NCBI GenBank assembly: GCA_015039365.1
Contig: WION01000233.1
Coordinates: 1 to 64,000, forward strand
Source of the DNA: Amanita rubescens
Taxonomy: Eukaryota; Basidiomycota; Agaricomycetes; Agaricales; Amanitaceae
Length of the DNA: 64,000 nucleotides
Reading direction: 5' to 3'
Position 1 is the first letter of the stretch, and every line of letters starts with the position of its first letter. Under the pieces are notes generated by a model. That model searched no databases. It saw only the letters and a program-made list of their open reading frames with translations, and had not been told where the DNA came from. The position numbers and the translations under genes are program-made. This document shows positions 45,248 through 57,036 of the stretch, piece by piece.

Positions 45248-45432
45248 CGACGACGCAAGCCAGTAGTGCAATAGCAAGGTCATCGTGCCCCCAGGTTGCA
45301 AGCAGAGCCCGGAGGACTGGGGCGGCAAAAATTAGATAACCAGTAAATGGAGGCGGTGCCTCCATAATAGTGGTTAAACTATTAAGAACAGATACTACAC
45401 TTGATCTAAGCCAAAAGGCCAGAGTGGTAAAG
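45248..45432 (-). ncRNA. U2: U2 spliceosomal snRNA
   Basis: On the minus strand, GGCCTTTTGGCTTAGATC followed by AAGTGTAGTATCTGTTCTTA is the near-invariant 5' region of U2: stem-loop I, the U6-pairing region and the branch-point recognition sequence GTAGTA (complement at 45393-45398). Then come a stem-loop IIa/b-like segment (TAATAGTTTAACCACTATTA, GGAGGCACCGCCTCC), an Sm site AATTTTTG (45326-45333) and 3' stem-loops with the U2-like TGCTATTGCACTACTGG loop IV. U2 pairs with the intron branch point during pre-mRNA splicing. The 5' and 3' ends are placed by analogy (each plus or minus about 10 nt). The protein frame covering it should be ignored. Confidence 0.92.
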
Positions 45433-45696
45433 AATCGGAATGATTTCAACGGGTTTATATAGGCCTTGCAACGGCGCACGGACCATTAGCGCGCTTATTA
45501 AGCCTCCACGTTAAACTTTCCCAATCAGGCAACTGACGGAAGTGCATTCCGTGGCCATCACAATCACAAGTGAGTGCAATTAATACGTTGACTATTAAGA
45601 TATACAACTAATAATGTATAATATATATTCAGATTAAAACGTACAGCGCCTCAAATTTGTGCTCTGGTCAAGACCTCCAAGGCAAAGCCTCAGAAG
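45433..45696. other. Probable U2 promoter region
   Basis: Region upstream of U2 (minus strand), AT-rich (TATAATATATATTC at about 45615-45630). No gene seen. Confidence 0.35.
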
Positions 45697-46496
45697 TCAA
45701 ACATATTCCGCGATATATTTGCCGTTTTCAAGCCGATAGGCATAATCATTTGAGTTGATACCCCTACAACAAGAACGTCAATGGATACCCTTGAATGCCT
45801 TAAAAATATGTGGACTTACGCCTGATTCATATCTCCACGTCTATCTCTTGCGGCCTTGCGTAGTTTTTCGAGCTCCTTCTTTGGTAATTTCGTATCTTTT
45901 CCAGAAACATAGTTCTTGTCCAACATTGCGACGTATGCGTCAGGACAGACGGCTCGGGGGGATTCCTCCATTGACCATGCGACAAATCGGCCAAGCTTCA
46001 CAAGGTAGTTGTCCTCTCTTTCAAGTGCGTCGAAGTCTTTCTTTCTAATTATTGTCCGTTTCCTCATTAAAACTGGGTCTCCATTGCGGGAGTCCCACCG
46101 CAACTTAAAAACGGGGTCGAGAACGCCTCCAGCGAGCTTTCGGTTTTGATCTCGGACCTCCCATGCCTTTCTCATAATCTCGATAAGAGATCGAGGTGGC
46201 ATGGCGACTCGCGGAAGACTGGCGTATGACGGTGGTAATGTTGGTGGTATCGACTCTATTAAACGCGAAGAATGTGATCGTAATGAAGACGGTTGTCGAT
46301 GTGATGATGAGTATGGCGGAGGTGGCGGAGGTGACGGAGGTGGTGATGATTCACGTTTCTAAGATGCCATCATGAACTGAGGGACTGTTAAACGATATGT
46401 AAGACGTACCGAGATTGCTATTGTGTCGTCATTCTCTAGTGACGCCCACGTTGTAGAGATGACAATGAAGAAGAGGGTGAATATAGAAGGTCGCAT
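45697..46496 (-). CDS. Secreted protein with Kex2-type site, paralogue 1
   Basis: Exons 46496-46410, 46358-45820 and 45763-45697, 230 aa. Exon 1 encodes a signal peptide MRPSIFTLFFIVISTTWA and a short propeptide SLENDDTIAIS; exon 2 begins exactly with Lys-Arg (KRESSPPPSPPPPPPYSS), a Kex2-type dibasic site placed at the splice junction. A Pro-rich stretch follows, then a conserved module: KAWEVRDQNRKLAGGVLDPV, LMRKRTIIRKKDFDALERED, GRFVAWSMEESPRAVCPDAY, LDKNYVSGKDTKLPKKELEK. Exon 3 adds GINSNDYAYRLENGKYIAEY, V. Paralogue 2 at 47686-48485 has identical architecture. Family and function not recognised. Confidence 0.75.
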
Positions 46497-47189
46497 AACG
46501 ACTCTCGCTTGGTTGGCACGTATTTTATCATTAATTCAGCTTGAAACGAAGGAAACCGGGATAATCGGCGAGGACTCGGCTGATTATGGAACTGATCATG
46601 AATCGGCATAGCGCGGCACAACTATGGCAGAGACTTCCCCGCTAGCGCCGAGCTCAGAGTTTTCCTTTAAAGCTCGAGAGTAGAAGGCTTGAGAGCGCAT
46701 CATTGTCGATGTGACGATGGAGTTGCGCGGGTATTTGGTAGGCATGTTTCCGAGTCGTTGACAAGAAGTTCTTCTAGTCACGATACCAAAAACCGCACCC
46801 AGATCGAATCGCCGTAGGTCATCCAGACAGGTGTCGTCATTTCGCAATGTATGGCTTCCACCGCAACGTTCTCTTCTATGAGATGAGGGGGCTGGCGAGT
46901 TATTTTTGCGGTGAGCTTCCTTGTTATATTTTACTCTCCGTCTAGTATCTGCTAATCTGTTGAATCTCAGCGCATCTCCGCGTGTTTGTCTGCTCGCCTT
47001 CTGCCCGCTGAGCCTGATCGTCTCACATCCGACGACATATCTTTAACATGTAAGAAGTAAGCCTTTGCTAGGCTTGGTTTTGTGTTCAATATGACCGTCG
47101 TTATATGTTTGCCCTTTCTGACGACGATTGCTTCTCTTTGGGATACTTGGGCTTGTTCTTCCCATTCCTGCGATTGGGTGAGCTCTGCT
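46497..47189. other. Intergenic, no supported gene
   Basis: Upstream of secreted paralogue 1; by comparison with the right-hand module this is where the 5' part of a DUF4246 gene would have been, but I cannot align it. Confidence 0.45.
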
Positions 47190-47410
47190 GTGTCGAGCGT
47201 TATGAGTTTGGACATGCCCCTACAGTCGCATTTTACAAGTGTCCACCGGCGTCTGTACTCACTATGTATGCGCTTCAGAACAATGTCCTGCGCCACATCA
47301 GTTTGCATCCGCAGCAGCACAAAGGCCTCTGCTCTATCATCTAGCAGTTATGCACAGGGTCATGCAGCACCCTTGCCGTCACGCACAACACCTGCTTGTG
47401 CTGCGCCAGT
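47190..47410 (+). pseudogene. Relic of a DUF4246 gene
   Basis: Aligns with 49820-50030 of the intact DUF4246 gene: AGTCGCATTTTACAAGTG versus AGTCGCAAATTCCAGTGG; GTACTCACTATGTATGCG and TTCAGAACAATG versus the intron 3 acceptor region; and, clearest, TTTGCATCCGCAGCAGCACA versus TTTGCACCCGCAGCAATATA (protein LHPQQHKGLCSII versus LHPQQYKDLYAII). A TAG interrupts the frame right after. The rest of the gene is lost or unrecognisable. Confidence 0.65.
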
Positions 47411-47685
47411 GAAAACCTACTCTTCCGTCGTGATAAACGCAATGCACTGTGCGATAGTCTTTGGTCAAATGTTCTTTTAGGTGTCGTGATACAAAAATGT
47501 ATAGTCAACATATTATGATGATGATTGTTATAGTGGAAAAGCGGTCTTGGGATGCTCGTAAAATACTGTATAATTTATTATGCAAGCGTCCGAACGAAAG
47601 TGCGCAGCGCCCCGAATCTTTTTGCTCTGTCCGTCACCTGCTGAAGCAGGTGAGAAACCTCAGGTAGAGGCAAAGCATCTGGAAG

Positions 47686-48485
47686 TCAAATAAATTCCGC
47701 GACATATTCACCATTGCCGATGTGCCGAAAGACATAATTATTTGGGTTGGTATCGCTGCAAAGAGAACGTGTGAAAGGATGCCCACGACTACTTTAGATG
47801 TCTGGACTCACACGGTATAGCCGCTTTGCGTATATTCAGCTTGTGCGACCTTGATCAGGCGTGTTAACTCTCCCGCTTCTAGTCTTGTATCTTTGCCAGA
47901 AACATAACCCTCGTCCAACGTTGCGATGTATGCTTCAGGAGAGAAGGTTGAACGGTGATCTTCCATTGCCCATTCGACAAGACGGTGAAGCTCTTTGAGG
48001 TATGCGACCTCCCTGAGAAGTGCTTCGTACCTCTTCGACCTAAATACTTTTCGTTTCCGCATCAATATCCGTTGTCCAGCGAAGTGGGAACTTTGTTTCA
48101 TTTTAAACACAGGGCTGAGAATGCTCCCAGTGAGTTTCGATTTTTTGTCTCGATTCTCCCAGATTGCTTTCATATCTTTGAGAGGAGCCTGAGGCGGCAG
48201 ATCGGCCTGCGACAGACCCGATGGCAGATGAATGGGGGGCAATACTCGTCGATTGCTAACTGAATGTGCGGGTGGTGGTGGTGGAAACTCCGACTCATAT
48301 GACGGGGGTCGACCGTTTCGTAATTGTTCACGTTTCTAAGACGCTACCATTAGTACCTGATGAATCAGTGTTCAACGATATGTAGGACGTACTGAGATTG
48401 CTAGTGCGTCATTTCCGGGCACTGACGACGCCCCCCACGTAGTGGAGACGACGATGAAGAAGAGGGTGAATACAGAGGGTCGCAT
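47686..48485 (-). CDS. Secreted protein with Kex2-type site, paralogue 2
   Basis: Exons 48485-48393, 48335-47812 and 47755-47686, 228 aa. Signal peptide MRPSVFTLFFIVVSTTWG, propeptide-like ASSVPGNDALAIS, then Lys-Arg at the very start of exon 2 (KREQLRNGRPPSYESEFPPP). The conserved module reads KAIWENRDKKSKLTGSILSP, LMRKRKVFRSKRYEALLREV, LHRLVEWAMEDHRSTFSPEA, LDEGYVSGKDTRLEAGELTR; exon 3 adds DTNPNNYVFRHIGNGEYVAE, FI. The shared YVSGKDT(K/R)L and YVAE/YIAE elements define the pair. Divergent from the intact DUF4246 gene with a 623-bp gap. No known family recognised; it lacks the repeated cores of Kex2-processed ribosomal peptides. Confidence 0.75.
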
Positions 48486-49108
48486 AACGAGTACCTGACT
48501 CTGTAGGCGCGGGTTTTATTTATTAATTATTATCGATGGAACTTGAAACGAAGAGGGGCGGAGTAATCGGCGAGGAGGCTGGTTTTACGCACTGATGGAA
48601 ATGGTCATGATGTGATGGTAACTCATAGTTCCAAAATGAAATGATGCCAAAGCCAAAGTTCGGCAAAAGAACCGGTTTCTCAGCTCGGCTCTGTGGGTGC
48701 ACAGCATATCAGAGCATATCGCTGGTTTCGGGAGCCGCTACGTAAGTTTAGGCGGGTACCAGGAGACTTGTTCGACCGCCGGTGCATACGGTGGGGTTGC
48801 AATAGGTTGTTGAGCGCGTGACACTAAACTAGTGTGACCGTAGCACAGCCACTGGGATCGGCCCGAGCAAAATCAATGTGAACATTATCACATCCTTTAC
48901 GGGCTCGATCTAATTATGCTGTCAACGATCATGCATCACTCACCCGAATCGAAAATTACGGAGGTCAGCGTTGCCTGTACGCCGCTGGAAGGAGTTGCCT
49001 GATAAGGCTTTACAGACGGGAGCGCCGCATTTCCAACGCTCGAATTCCGAGTCACGATGATGATCAATTATCTTCCCACCACCTGCCATCTCTTCCCTCC
49101 TTACTACG
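48486..49108. other. Shared upstream region of secreted paralogue 2 and DUF4246 gene
   Basis: Divergent promoter region. TTTATTTATTAATTATTA at about 48516 is a possible AT-rich core on the minus-strand side. No gene. Confidence 0.45.
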
Positions 49109-50966
49109 ATGGCTCCCGATATACCAGGCTTGAACCAACCCATCGACTTTTGTCCTGAGGACCTGTTTCGTACAGCACTGGATGCAGACGGTTCAAATGG
49201 GTGAGTTTTAACAATTACCCCTGTTCGTGGCGTATGTTAAAACGAAACAGCGTTGCAACTCTTTCACCCGTTACTTTACGAGAGTTCACTATGCAAAGCA
49301 TCATGAATATCATCACCGATAAGCTGTCCTGGTACACCAAAGTAAACATTAGACAATACTAGAAGTTGCGCGCGCGACTGAATTACATTCAGGTTTTCGA
49401 CGAGACGATCGTTGAAAAGTGGAAGGAAGAGTTTCTAAACGCAGATGATATGGATGTGAGCGGGGACATGATGGACTATTGCATCGCAGAGCTGCGTCAC
49501 AAGACTGAAATATTCAAACAAATGGGCGCGGTAGTTGTATTCGACGGTGGCGTCGTCAAGTCGGACTTTGCCGTACCGGAGGAACTCAGACAGGCATTGA
49601 TGGCAGCTGTGAAACCTTTGGAAGACGTACCAGACAAAAAAAAGGACTGGCATCCCCACTCGAGCGAAAAAGTGCTTGATCTTGTACATCCCTCCCTATT
49701 CCCGCTCGTGTACGGTCAGACTCGCGTTCTTCATGATTCAGCGGTTACCCTTGACGACTTCATTCAACGGTGTGGAGAAGGAACGGTTGCAGAAGCACGG
49801 GACAACGAAGATGTGACTATCAACCATAGTCGCAAATTCCAGTGGCTCCCATGCGACGTCGATGTATCTGGAGATGGTGTAAAGTGAGCCCAACAGCTTA
49901 TCCGTAGCGGCCTGCAGTGCTCACCGTATATGCGTTCCAGGATAATGAGTTACATCAACAATTTGCACCCGCAGCAATATAAAGATCTTTACGCAATCAT
50001 CGAGCAGGTTATCGGATACGCAATTCCCTTGTGGAATATTACGCTATCTCAACTGAGCAGCATCGAATCCCTTCCTTTTCGCATCAATTATGTAGAAGCC
50101 GAGTACGAGGGAGATGTTGGTATGATTGATGACGAGCACCCAGAAAATATTGTTGTCCTTCAACCCGAGCCAGGAACGTTTACCGCGATGAATGATGCAC
50201 CCGATGTGGATCTGCGAGAGGATTTTGGATCTACCCTTCAAGTGATTATCAAGCTTGCTAACATCCACCTTACACCCGACAAGCCTGAATACGAAGGTGG
50301 GACCTGGCATGTCGAAGGACAAACGGTAAGATCACCTGCAGAACCCGATGGTAATAAGTACTTAACATTTTTTCTCATCAACAGAACGAGCACATTTGTG
50401 CTTCTGCTATATATTATTACGACAGCGAGAACATTACGACAAGTAGCATCGCATTCCGTCAACAGTCAGACGCGGAAAAGATGAATGAGGTAGACTATCC
50501 GCAAGATCGCCACGAATGGGTCCAGGAAGTGTTTGGATGTGATCCACAAGGATCTACCGTACAAAACGTTGGCTCCGTGAATACCGTCCAAGGCAGGCTA
50601 ATCACATTCCCAAACGTTTATCAACACCAAGTACAGCCATTCAAATTACAAGATCCGACGAAGCCAGGACATCGCAAGATCCTCGCATTCTTCCTCGTCG
50701 ATCCACACATCAAAGTCATCTCTACCGCCAACGTTCCATGCCAGAGAGCCGACTGGTGGCATGAGATTGTGAGGCAGGAAGCGCCGCAGATGAGAAAGTT
50801 GCCGCTCGAAGTTGAAGACAATATTTTCCAGTTTGTTTCCGGCTTTCCGATGAGCATGGATGAGGCCAAGGAGTTGCGGTTGGAGCTTATGAAGGAACGA
50901 ACGGTGTCTACGAGCGTAGTGGATAACGCATTTCACTCTCTTGAGTTTTCACTTTGTGAACATTGA
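49109..50966 (+). CDS. DUF4246 family protein (2OG-Fe(II) oxygenase-like)
   Basis: Exons 49109-49200, 49251-49341, 49393-49883, 49941-50325 and 50385-50966, 546 aa. Family landmarks: TLREFTMQSIMNIITDKLSW, VFDETIVEKWKEE, KFQWLPCDVDV, YINNLHPQQYKDLYAIIEQV, LPFRINYVEAEYEGD, the metal-site-like GGTWHVEGQTNEHICASAIY, YDSENIT, LITFPNVYQHQVQPF and PGHRKILAFFLVDPHIKVIS, then WWHEIV. The H-x-E...H and C-terminal H/R arrangement is why DUF4246 is grouped with Fe(II)/2-oxoglutarate dioxygenase-like folds; substrates are unknown. The protein has no signal peptide. It is divergent from a secreted Kex2-site protein, and a decayed second copy lies beside the other paralogue. Confidence 0.9.
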
Positions 50967-51282
50967 TTTCGTAAATAAAGCTCTTGTTGCCGGCATAACT
51001 GGCTTCTGGACTCTGTTCAAATCTCTTGTCAACCAGTTTGACAGGTATATCGCTATCTTTTCAGCAATACGAACTCTAGGTACAAAGCCTGAAGTTGTAA
51101 TCTACTGCTGCAACACCCACTATGCCCGCTGCTAAATTAATGTACCATTTACCGTTGCAACATAATAGTGTGTCCCACTGCTAGTTGTTGTCAATGAAGG
51201 TTACCTGGTTAGTTTGGATAAACTGGGCGTTCCACTTCGGTATGCGATGAAAGGGATTGATGGCATGCGACGCCATAGTAGC
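50967..51282. other. Intergenic between convergent genes
   Basis: 3' ends of the DUF4246 gene and the kinase-like gene face each other. Nothing else seen. Confidence 0.5.
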
Positions 51283-52832
51283 CTACCACCCATCTACTAT
51301 GTTCATCTCAGCAAGAAACTCAGCTCGATTTTTAGTGCGTCGACATCTCTCCAAGTCCACCAAGAAAATGCGGCCACTTTTTGTCCTACAAAAGTTACGA
51401 CGCGCGACATCACCATGCACGTAGCCGGCATTGTGGATGCAACGGAGAGCTTCCTTCATCTTCTTGCGAAGTTGCCGGGTAATTGGTTCGTTTTCAGCAA
51501 TAGCTTGACCAACGGGTTGCAGGGCAATGAGCCGGAGAATTCCCCAAACCATGTAAAACCCATACAATATTGGAATCACCTTGCCTTGCAAATTTGTTAG
51601 AGCCGCGTAGGCACGGACTTCAGCATTCAGTAGTTCTACTGCATCAGGATAGCGCGCGGCATCGACAACTTTGCAGATAACTTGGCGTGTATGAAAGTTC
51701 AGTACTCCCAGGATGGGTGGAAGTACAAGTCTCGTTTCCACCACACAGCCATTCTGTCCATGGCGAGCGGTGCTGAGGTCAAAGTGGCAAAGGCGAAAGT
51801 CGAGAGTGCGACACTCATAATCACCATTGACAGGTTGCATGCGATACCCTTGAGCATTGTCAATAGCTGTCCTCTGGCTCTCATTCGAGGTTCCAAAGGT
51901 TTGATTTGAAGGGGCAGAGCAGAGGGACGGGGATGCATAAAACCAGTCTGCCTCTGCAAGTAATACCATCCCAACCCACGCTTTCAGCATCGATATATCT
52001 TGGTTTCCATCTAGCTCGACGGTGTAAAAATCAAGAGTATGGCGACCAGCTACTTCAGCGCGCTGCAGGAACAAGGCGCGTTTCCAATTGGTTAGGATGC
52101 CGAATATGTTGTTATTGAACGTCATGTACCCGTAGATCTGCTCGAGAGCATGTAAGGTATCTGGGGTGAGGGTGTTACGATGAGCGCCATCAGAAGCAGC
52201 GACAACATGCTCCAGATCCGCCACCCACCACATTTTGTATTCAACCTACACAGCGAGGTTTGACAACAAGCAAACAAGCAGTGACAATGCATACGTACGA
52301 TAAGTTTCGGGTGCGGGCGCCATTCGGGGCTCACAATCCACGAGAAATCCGGGCTTCCTACAATTGCGGGGTTCCCATCGCCTGGCGATTCGAAATCTCC
52401 ATTTACCCCAAGTTTCTGCAACACCTCTCGAACCGGCTTATGCAACGCAAATTTTGCATAGGCACGAATGCTTTCTTCGTTTGCCACAGACTCTGGGTCT
52501 GTAAAGGCCCCGATATGGAATGGAGTAGATGACAAATGGGCACTGTCAGTAGCAGATCGGATGGCGTGGTGAATGTCGTCGGGGAATGACTCCCAAGCCC
52601 TGAGAGTCTGAAGATCGGTCCTGGGATATGCCCGCGGAGTCGACGAGGGTGTACTATGGGTAGGCTTAAGGTTTAGGTCTCCATGATTCGTAAAAGGTAA
52701 ATCTGGGAGGCTAGTTTGCATTGTACAAGAGGACTCGGGCGTCGTAAGATGCGCCGCCGGCCCGCCGCACGTGCCACGTGGGAATGCCGGACGCGGCATG
52801 ATCTTTAACTCCATGGAGTTCACACTACGCAA
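51283..52832 (-). CDS. HGD-type protein kinase-like protein
   Basis: Two exons, 52832-52299 and 52245-51283, 498 aa. The C-terminal third has kinase hallmarks: the beta3 lysine in RQVICKVVDAARYPDAVELL, an A-E-V-R alpha-C glutamate, a hinge-like YMVWGILRLIALQPVG, the catalytic loop GYVHGDVARRNFC (H-G-D-x3-R-N, the form seen in fungal FunK1-like and choline-kinase-like enzymes) and IFLVDLERC in place of DFG. The N-terminal part is low complexity followed by a conserved helical region (KFALHKPVREVLQKLG, SPDFSWIVSPEWRPHPKLIV, EYKMWWVADLEHV). Start may be at 52832 or the following ATGs (52814, 52799). Substrate unknown. Confidence 0.78.
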
Positions 52833-53499
52833 GAGTTTCTCTTCGTCAACTCCAATATTGCACCAGCGCTGCCGAGAAGTTTGCTGGGTTGCCCCACGGT
52901 AGTAACCTTTTTGTCCTAGACGGTTTACTAATAGATCCTGGCCTAAGCTATTCTTGATCGCTGTCCAGCTGGTGGATACTCATAAATGGGTGCGAACAAT
53001 GGAAGGATGGGTTGACGACCAGCGCCAGTAGGGAAAACGGCGGGAGTTGCAATGTCAGCTTGCATGATGTGCATAATGCGCGGAGGTTAGGAAGGGGGAC
53101 GCGCCCCGGTGTATGCATTTCATTGCGAGCCGCGTGATGGAAGCTCCTATCGCATGTTTGTCATTTCACGCATGTACAGCGTATCTTATTATTACACATA
53201 CGAAGAACCGAAAGCCCTCACCGAAAGTACAGGAAACGTAGGCGTGCGCAGTGCAACGTGACGATGTGAACAAGGCAGAGTGCCCATGTCGAACTGATTG
53301 CTTACAAGTTGGTCACAGAATGAAACCCTTTGATAACATAAGCATGATGATGAACAGATCCAACATTCACTGTACGGCATCCAAATGCATGGGCGCCTTG
53401 ATTCCGCCTCGCACTTTACACGACCTACAGGACGCTTAAGCTCGTGCCAGTCGCCTGCAGCGTGACTTCCAGCTGTTACGCTGTGGTCGACAATCCACA
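52833..53499. other. Divergent promoter region of kinase-like gene and PFF1
   Basis: No supported gene; the 102-codon minus frame ending here overlaps the PFF1 promoter and shows no domain. Confidence 0.45.
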
Positions 53500-56400
53500 A
53501 TGAACATCTTGGCCTATCGGACGATTCCTGTCACTGTTCTCATTGCGACCATCTACATTCTCATCTTTCTTGCTCTTTATCAGACAAATTCGGTCCCAGG
53601 TATCCCTGAAGACACCCACGGGCTCGACCTCCAACAGGCTTATGTCGACTTGCACCATGTAAGTGTTGACTTTGGCGTTGACGAACCAGTTGACGAGGCT
53701 GAACATGGCTTTGGCAGATAACCACGCTTCCTCATCCATACCACTCTCATGCAAACGATGTCGTCCGCCTGTACATCCTTTCTCGACTTGACGAAATAAC
53801 ATCAGAATGTGATTATGCTCATGTTGAAGAAGATTCAGGCTCGAAAGCGTTTTGGCTCGATCCAAGTTTTGGCGCCGTCATTTTCCAACCATCGAACATT
53901 TTGGTGAAAATTGATGGGCATGACGACACGTTTTCGGATACAGGAGGCGTACTTTTGTACGTATAACTCGCTTTACGGCTTTGTATGCGTCTCTGATGAT
54001 ACGTTCTTCGCTCTATGTAGCTCGGCACATTATGATTCAGTATCCACTGGTTTCGGCGTCACAGATGACGGTATAGGCGTTGTTTCGTTACTCCAGCTTG
54101 TAGAACATTTAGTCAAGAACCGCCCGCGCCGTACTGCGATTTTCAACATCAACAATGGCGAGGAGGATGGTTTGCATGGGGCTCAAGCGTTCGTTTACTA
54201 TTTTCATTTGAATACGTCGTTCTAATGCCCATATACCTTCCAGGTTCCTCCGGCACCCCTGGTCTAATATCCCAGATACCTTTATCAACCTCGAAGGAGC
54301 GGGTGCGGGAGGGTAAGCCCATATAAGGTCCATGCCATTGATACCTTCTAATATATGCGCTTCCCCCCTCGTTCTTAGGCCTCCGCTTCTCTTCCGTGCA
54401 ACATCCCTTGATCCTGTCAAGGCTTATGGGGCTGATTTTACCACCAACTCAACAACATACCGCGTTTCGCACCCGCATGGTAACGTTTTATCAGCTGATG
54501 CATTCCAACGTGGCGTCGTTCGCAGTCGCACCGACTATTCCATCTACAACTCTGAATCAGGCAAGTTTCCTTCAATTTGTCGCGCAGCATTACGATGACT
54601 GATGTGTTTGATAGCGCAAAAGATGGAAGGTATCGATTTGGCATTCTATAAGCGCCGATCACGATATCACACAAGGTTTGATTCTATCCCCGGTGCAAAG
54701 GGGCAAGCTAAGGAATCTCTCTGGGCTATGCTTGAGAGTGCATGGGCTACCGGAGGAGTGTTGCTTAATCTTGATTCTCCTGCTGCCAACGGCAAACCAC
54801 CTGTCTACTTTGACCGTAAGTAGCATTGGTCCGAATCACATTTTCACCTCACTCAATGCATACCTAGTATTCAAAAAGTGGTTCTTCGTTTTTGAACAAG
54901 AAACGCTCCACATATTCAACTTAACCTTCCTGCTTGGTGGCCCAGTGCTTGTCTTGTTCCTTCACGTAGCCCTTCCATTCTTCTATGGGCACTTCGATAC
55001 CAACGTCGAGGAAAAGCCCTCGTTGCTCTCTCGAGTATTTGCACCCGTCCTTCGTCTCGTTCGTAGTGATTCTGGCCAATCGGATGACAGCTCTGAAGTT
55101 GAAGGTGCCTGGCCCACAATCAAGTCGGTGTTCGGCACAGCCACCACGCATGTGCGGAACAGTTTTATACAGACCAACATCTGGATCCCGATTGTTCTAT
55201 TCTTGCCGAGCAAACTGTTCATATTCCTGATTACAACCGTGACGTTGAAAGCGAACGGATACGTACGTCGAGTTGAGATTTGCATGCAGGAATGAAATCT
55301 AATACAGGTCATTTCAGATCACGTACTCTCATCCCTACACCGTCACACTATCGTACATATCCATTATACTCATCCTCATCACCTTCTTGCTTGGCTCCCC
55401 CGTAATCTCCGCAAAACTACGCGGTTCCCGGCCAAATGTGGTGTACGTTCTGCCGGACCGACAAGCCACGCTTCTGCATCTATACGTCTTCACGTACCTC
55501 CTTCTTGTCCTAGCTGCCCTGGCTTTGTGGAAATTTCAGATCGGCGGTCTCTATTGGATCTCGGCCTGGCATGGTGGTGTTTGTACCGCGTGTATAATTG
55601 GCGGTGTAGAGACTTTTTACGCGCGCCTCCAGCGAGTCAAGGAACATAAGAAGAAGAAACGTCGAAGTATCCTGAGGCGGGACGTCAGAGACGCCAGCCG
55701 GTCAGGCAGAAATAGCAGAAATAGCTTTAGACGTGGCGGCAACAGCAGCGATTCGGACGATGATGCGGTCGAGACTACCCCATTGTTACCAGGCTCTGCG
55801 ACACTTCCAGACCAGAACGGTGAATTCGCGCCCGATGCGCCCATGGACAAGGGTCTTTGGTGGATTTTCCAGGTCCTCTTGAGCATCCCCGTGCCGGTGA
55901 TGTTGATCGGACACATCCTATTTTTGTTCCAAGGTACCTTGGGACAGACCCTGTCCGACGGTAGTAATGCTACATTCGGTGCGTTGTATCATTCATTACC
56001 AGTATGATCGTTCTGACGAAACCGGTTCATTAGTCTACGTTGCCACGGCAGTGCTCTGCTTCTTCATCGTTCTCCCCATTGCACCTTTCGCTTTTGGAAT
56101 TCATCGCTATGTGACTTACCTTGCCATCATAACATTCGTCGCCTGCTTCGTGTTCAACTTGACGGCTTTCCCATTCTCTCAGGAAACACCGCTCAAAGTC
56201 TTGTTCCGGCAATCTGTTCAATTGAACGGTACAAACCAGGCGGTTTCAGGTGCCGATGTCGCTGCGGGCCAAGTTGTCCGCGCTGTAACGTCTCTGACGG
56301 GAGTTCAAGAGTTCCTTCAGAACGGACTAGTCTCCCAGCTTCCTTCATCCTGGGATCAAGACGTGCAATGCTCCACTGACACCAGCGGACGCTGGGTAGG

Positions 56401-56974
56401 GCTCGTCACTTGCTCTTGGGAGAGCGACCTCGAAACGATTCCTTATCCGGGAGGCACCTCCAAGCACCCTTGGTTGACTGTACATGCAGAACGGCTGGGG
56501 CCAACCAAAGCCAGATTAGAGGTCCAAGGCAAAAACTCGCGTGCTTGCAGGTTCTACTTTGATGAAGTCCAGATAACGAACGTCTCTTTGACTGGCGAAG
56601 GGGAAGGGAAGTTGACCCTGACGCCGTCTTCGACATCATACCCCGGGACAAATGAGAGCGTTCTCAGGTATTGGAGTCGGGAGTGGGGAAAGAAGTTTGC
56701 TGTCGAGCTTGACGTCAACGTGACGAAAGCGGAGGATGAAACTCTAATTGCTCATGAGGACGAATTCCAGATCCTACGAGGCCGTGTCGCGTGCGAATGG
56801 GCCGAGTATGAGACTGGGATGCTTGGGCTGGATCTTAACAAGCTGGAGAGAGAGGGGTACATGAACCCCAAGATACCAGCGCTTGAAGAAGTCTTTAGGC
56901 TTCTGCCCCAGTGGGCGATTGTTTCGAAAGCTGCTGACGGACTTGTGGAAGCTTCGTATGAGTTTGTGATTTAA
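53500..56974 (+). CDS. PFF1: Vacuolar membrane protease Pff1 (M28 family)
   Basis: Nine exons (53500-53658, 53718-53956, 54021-54188, 54244-54312, 54379-54560, 54615-54815, 54868-55262, 55318-55978, 56034-56974) give 1004 aa. After an N-terminal membrane anchor (TVLIATIYILIFLALYQT) comes the M28 zinc peptidase domain: VLFSAHYDSVSTG (His/Asp ligands), GVTDDGIGVVSLLQL (bridging Asp), FNINNGEEDGLHGAQAF (catalytic Glu, Glu ligand), FINLEGAGAGGP and YHTRFDSIPGA. Several membrane spans follow with a charged loop (KKKKRRSILRRD) and a large lumenal C-terminal domain. This is the plan of yeast Pff1, a multispanning vacuolar metalloprotease. The intron at 54561-54614 has a GC donor (GCAAGT). Frame is intact throughout. 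Confidence 0.93.
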
Positions 56975-57036
56975 GTAACGTTTTGCGCTTGTATTTATTA
57001 CATGGACACGGAATATAGCAGGATGTAAATTACATG

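Noticed and set aside
45168..45479. 103-codon minus frame as a protein gene
   Set aside because: It coincides with the U2 snRNA gene; the open frame is fortuitous.
45697..48485. Kex2-processed ribosomal peptide (dikaritin-like) cluster
   Set aside because: There is one dibasic site per protein, no repeated core peptide and no UstYa-type gene nearby; only the Kex2-site observation is kept.
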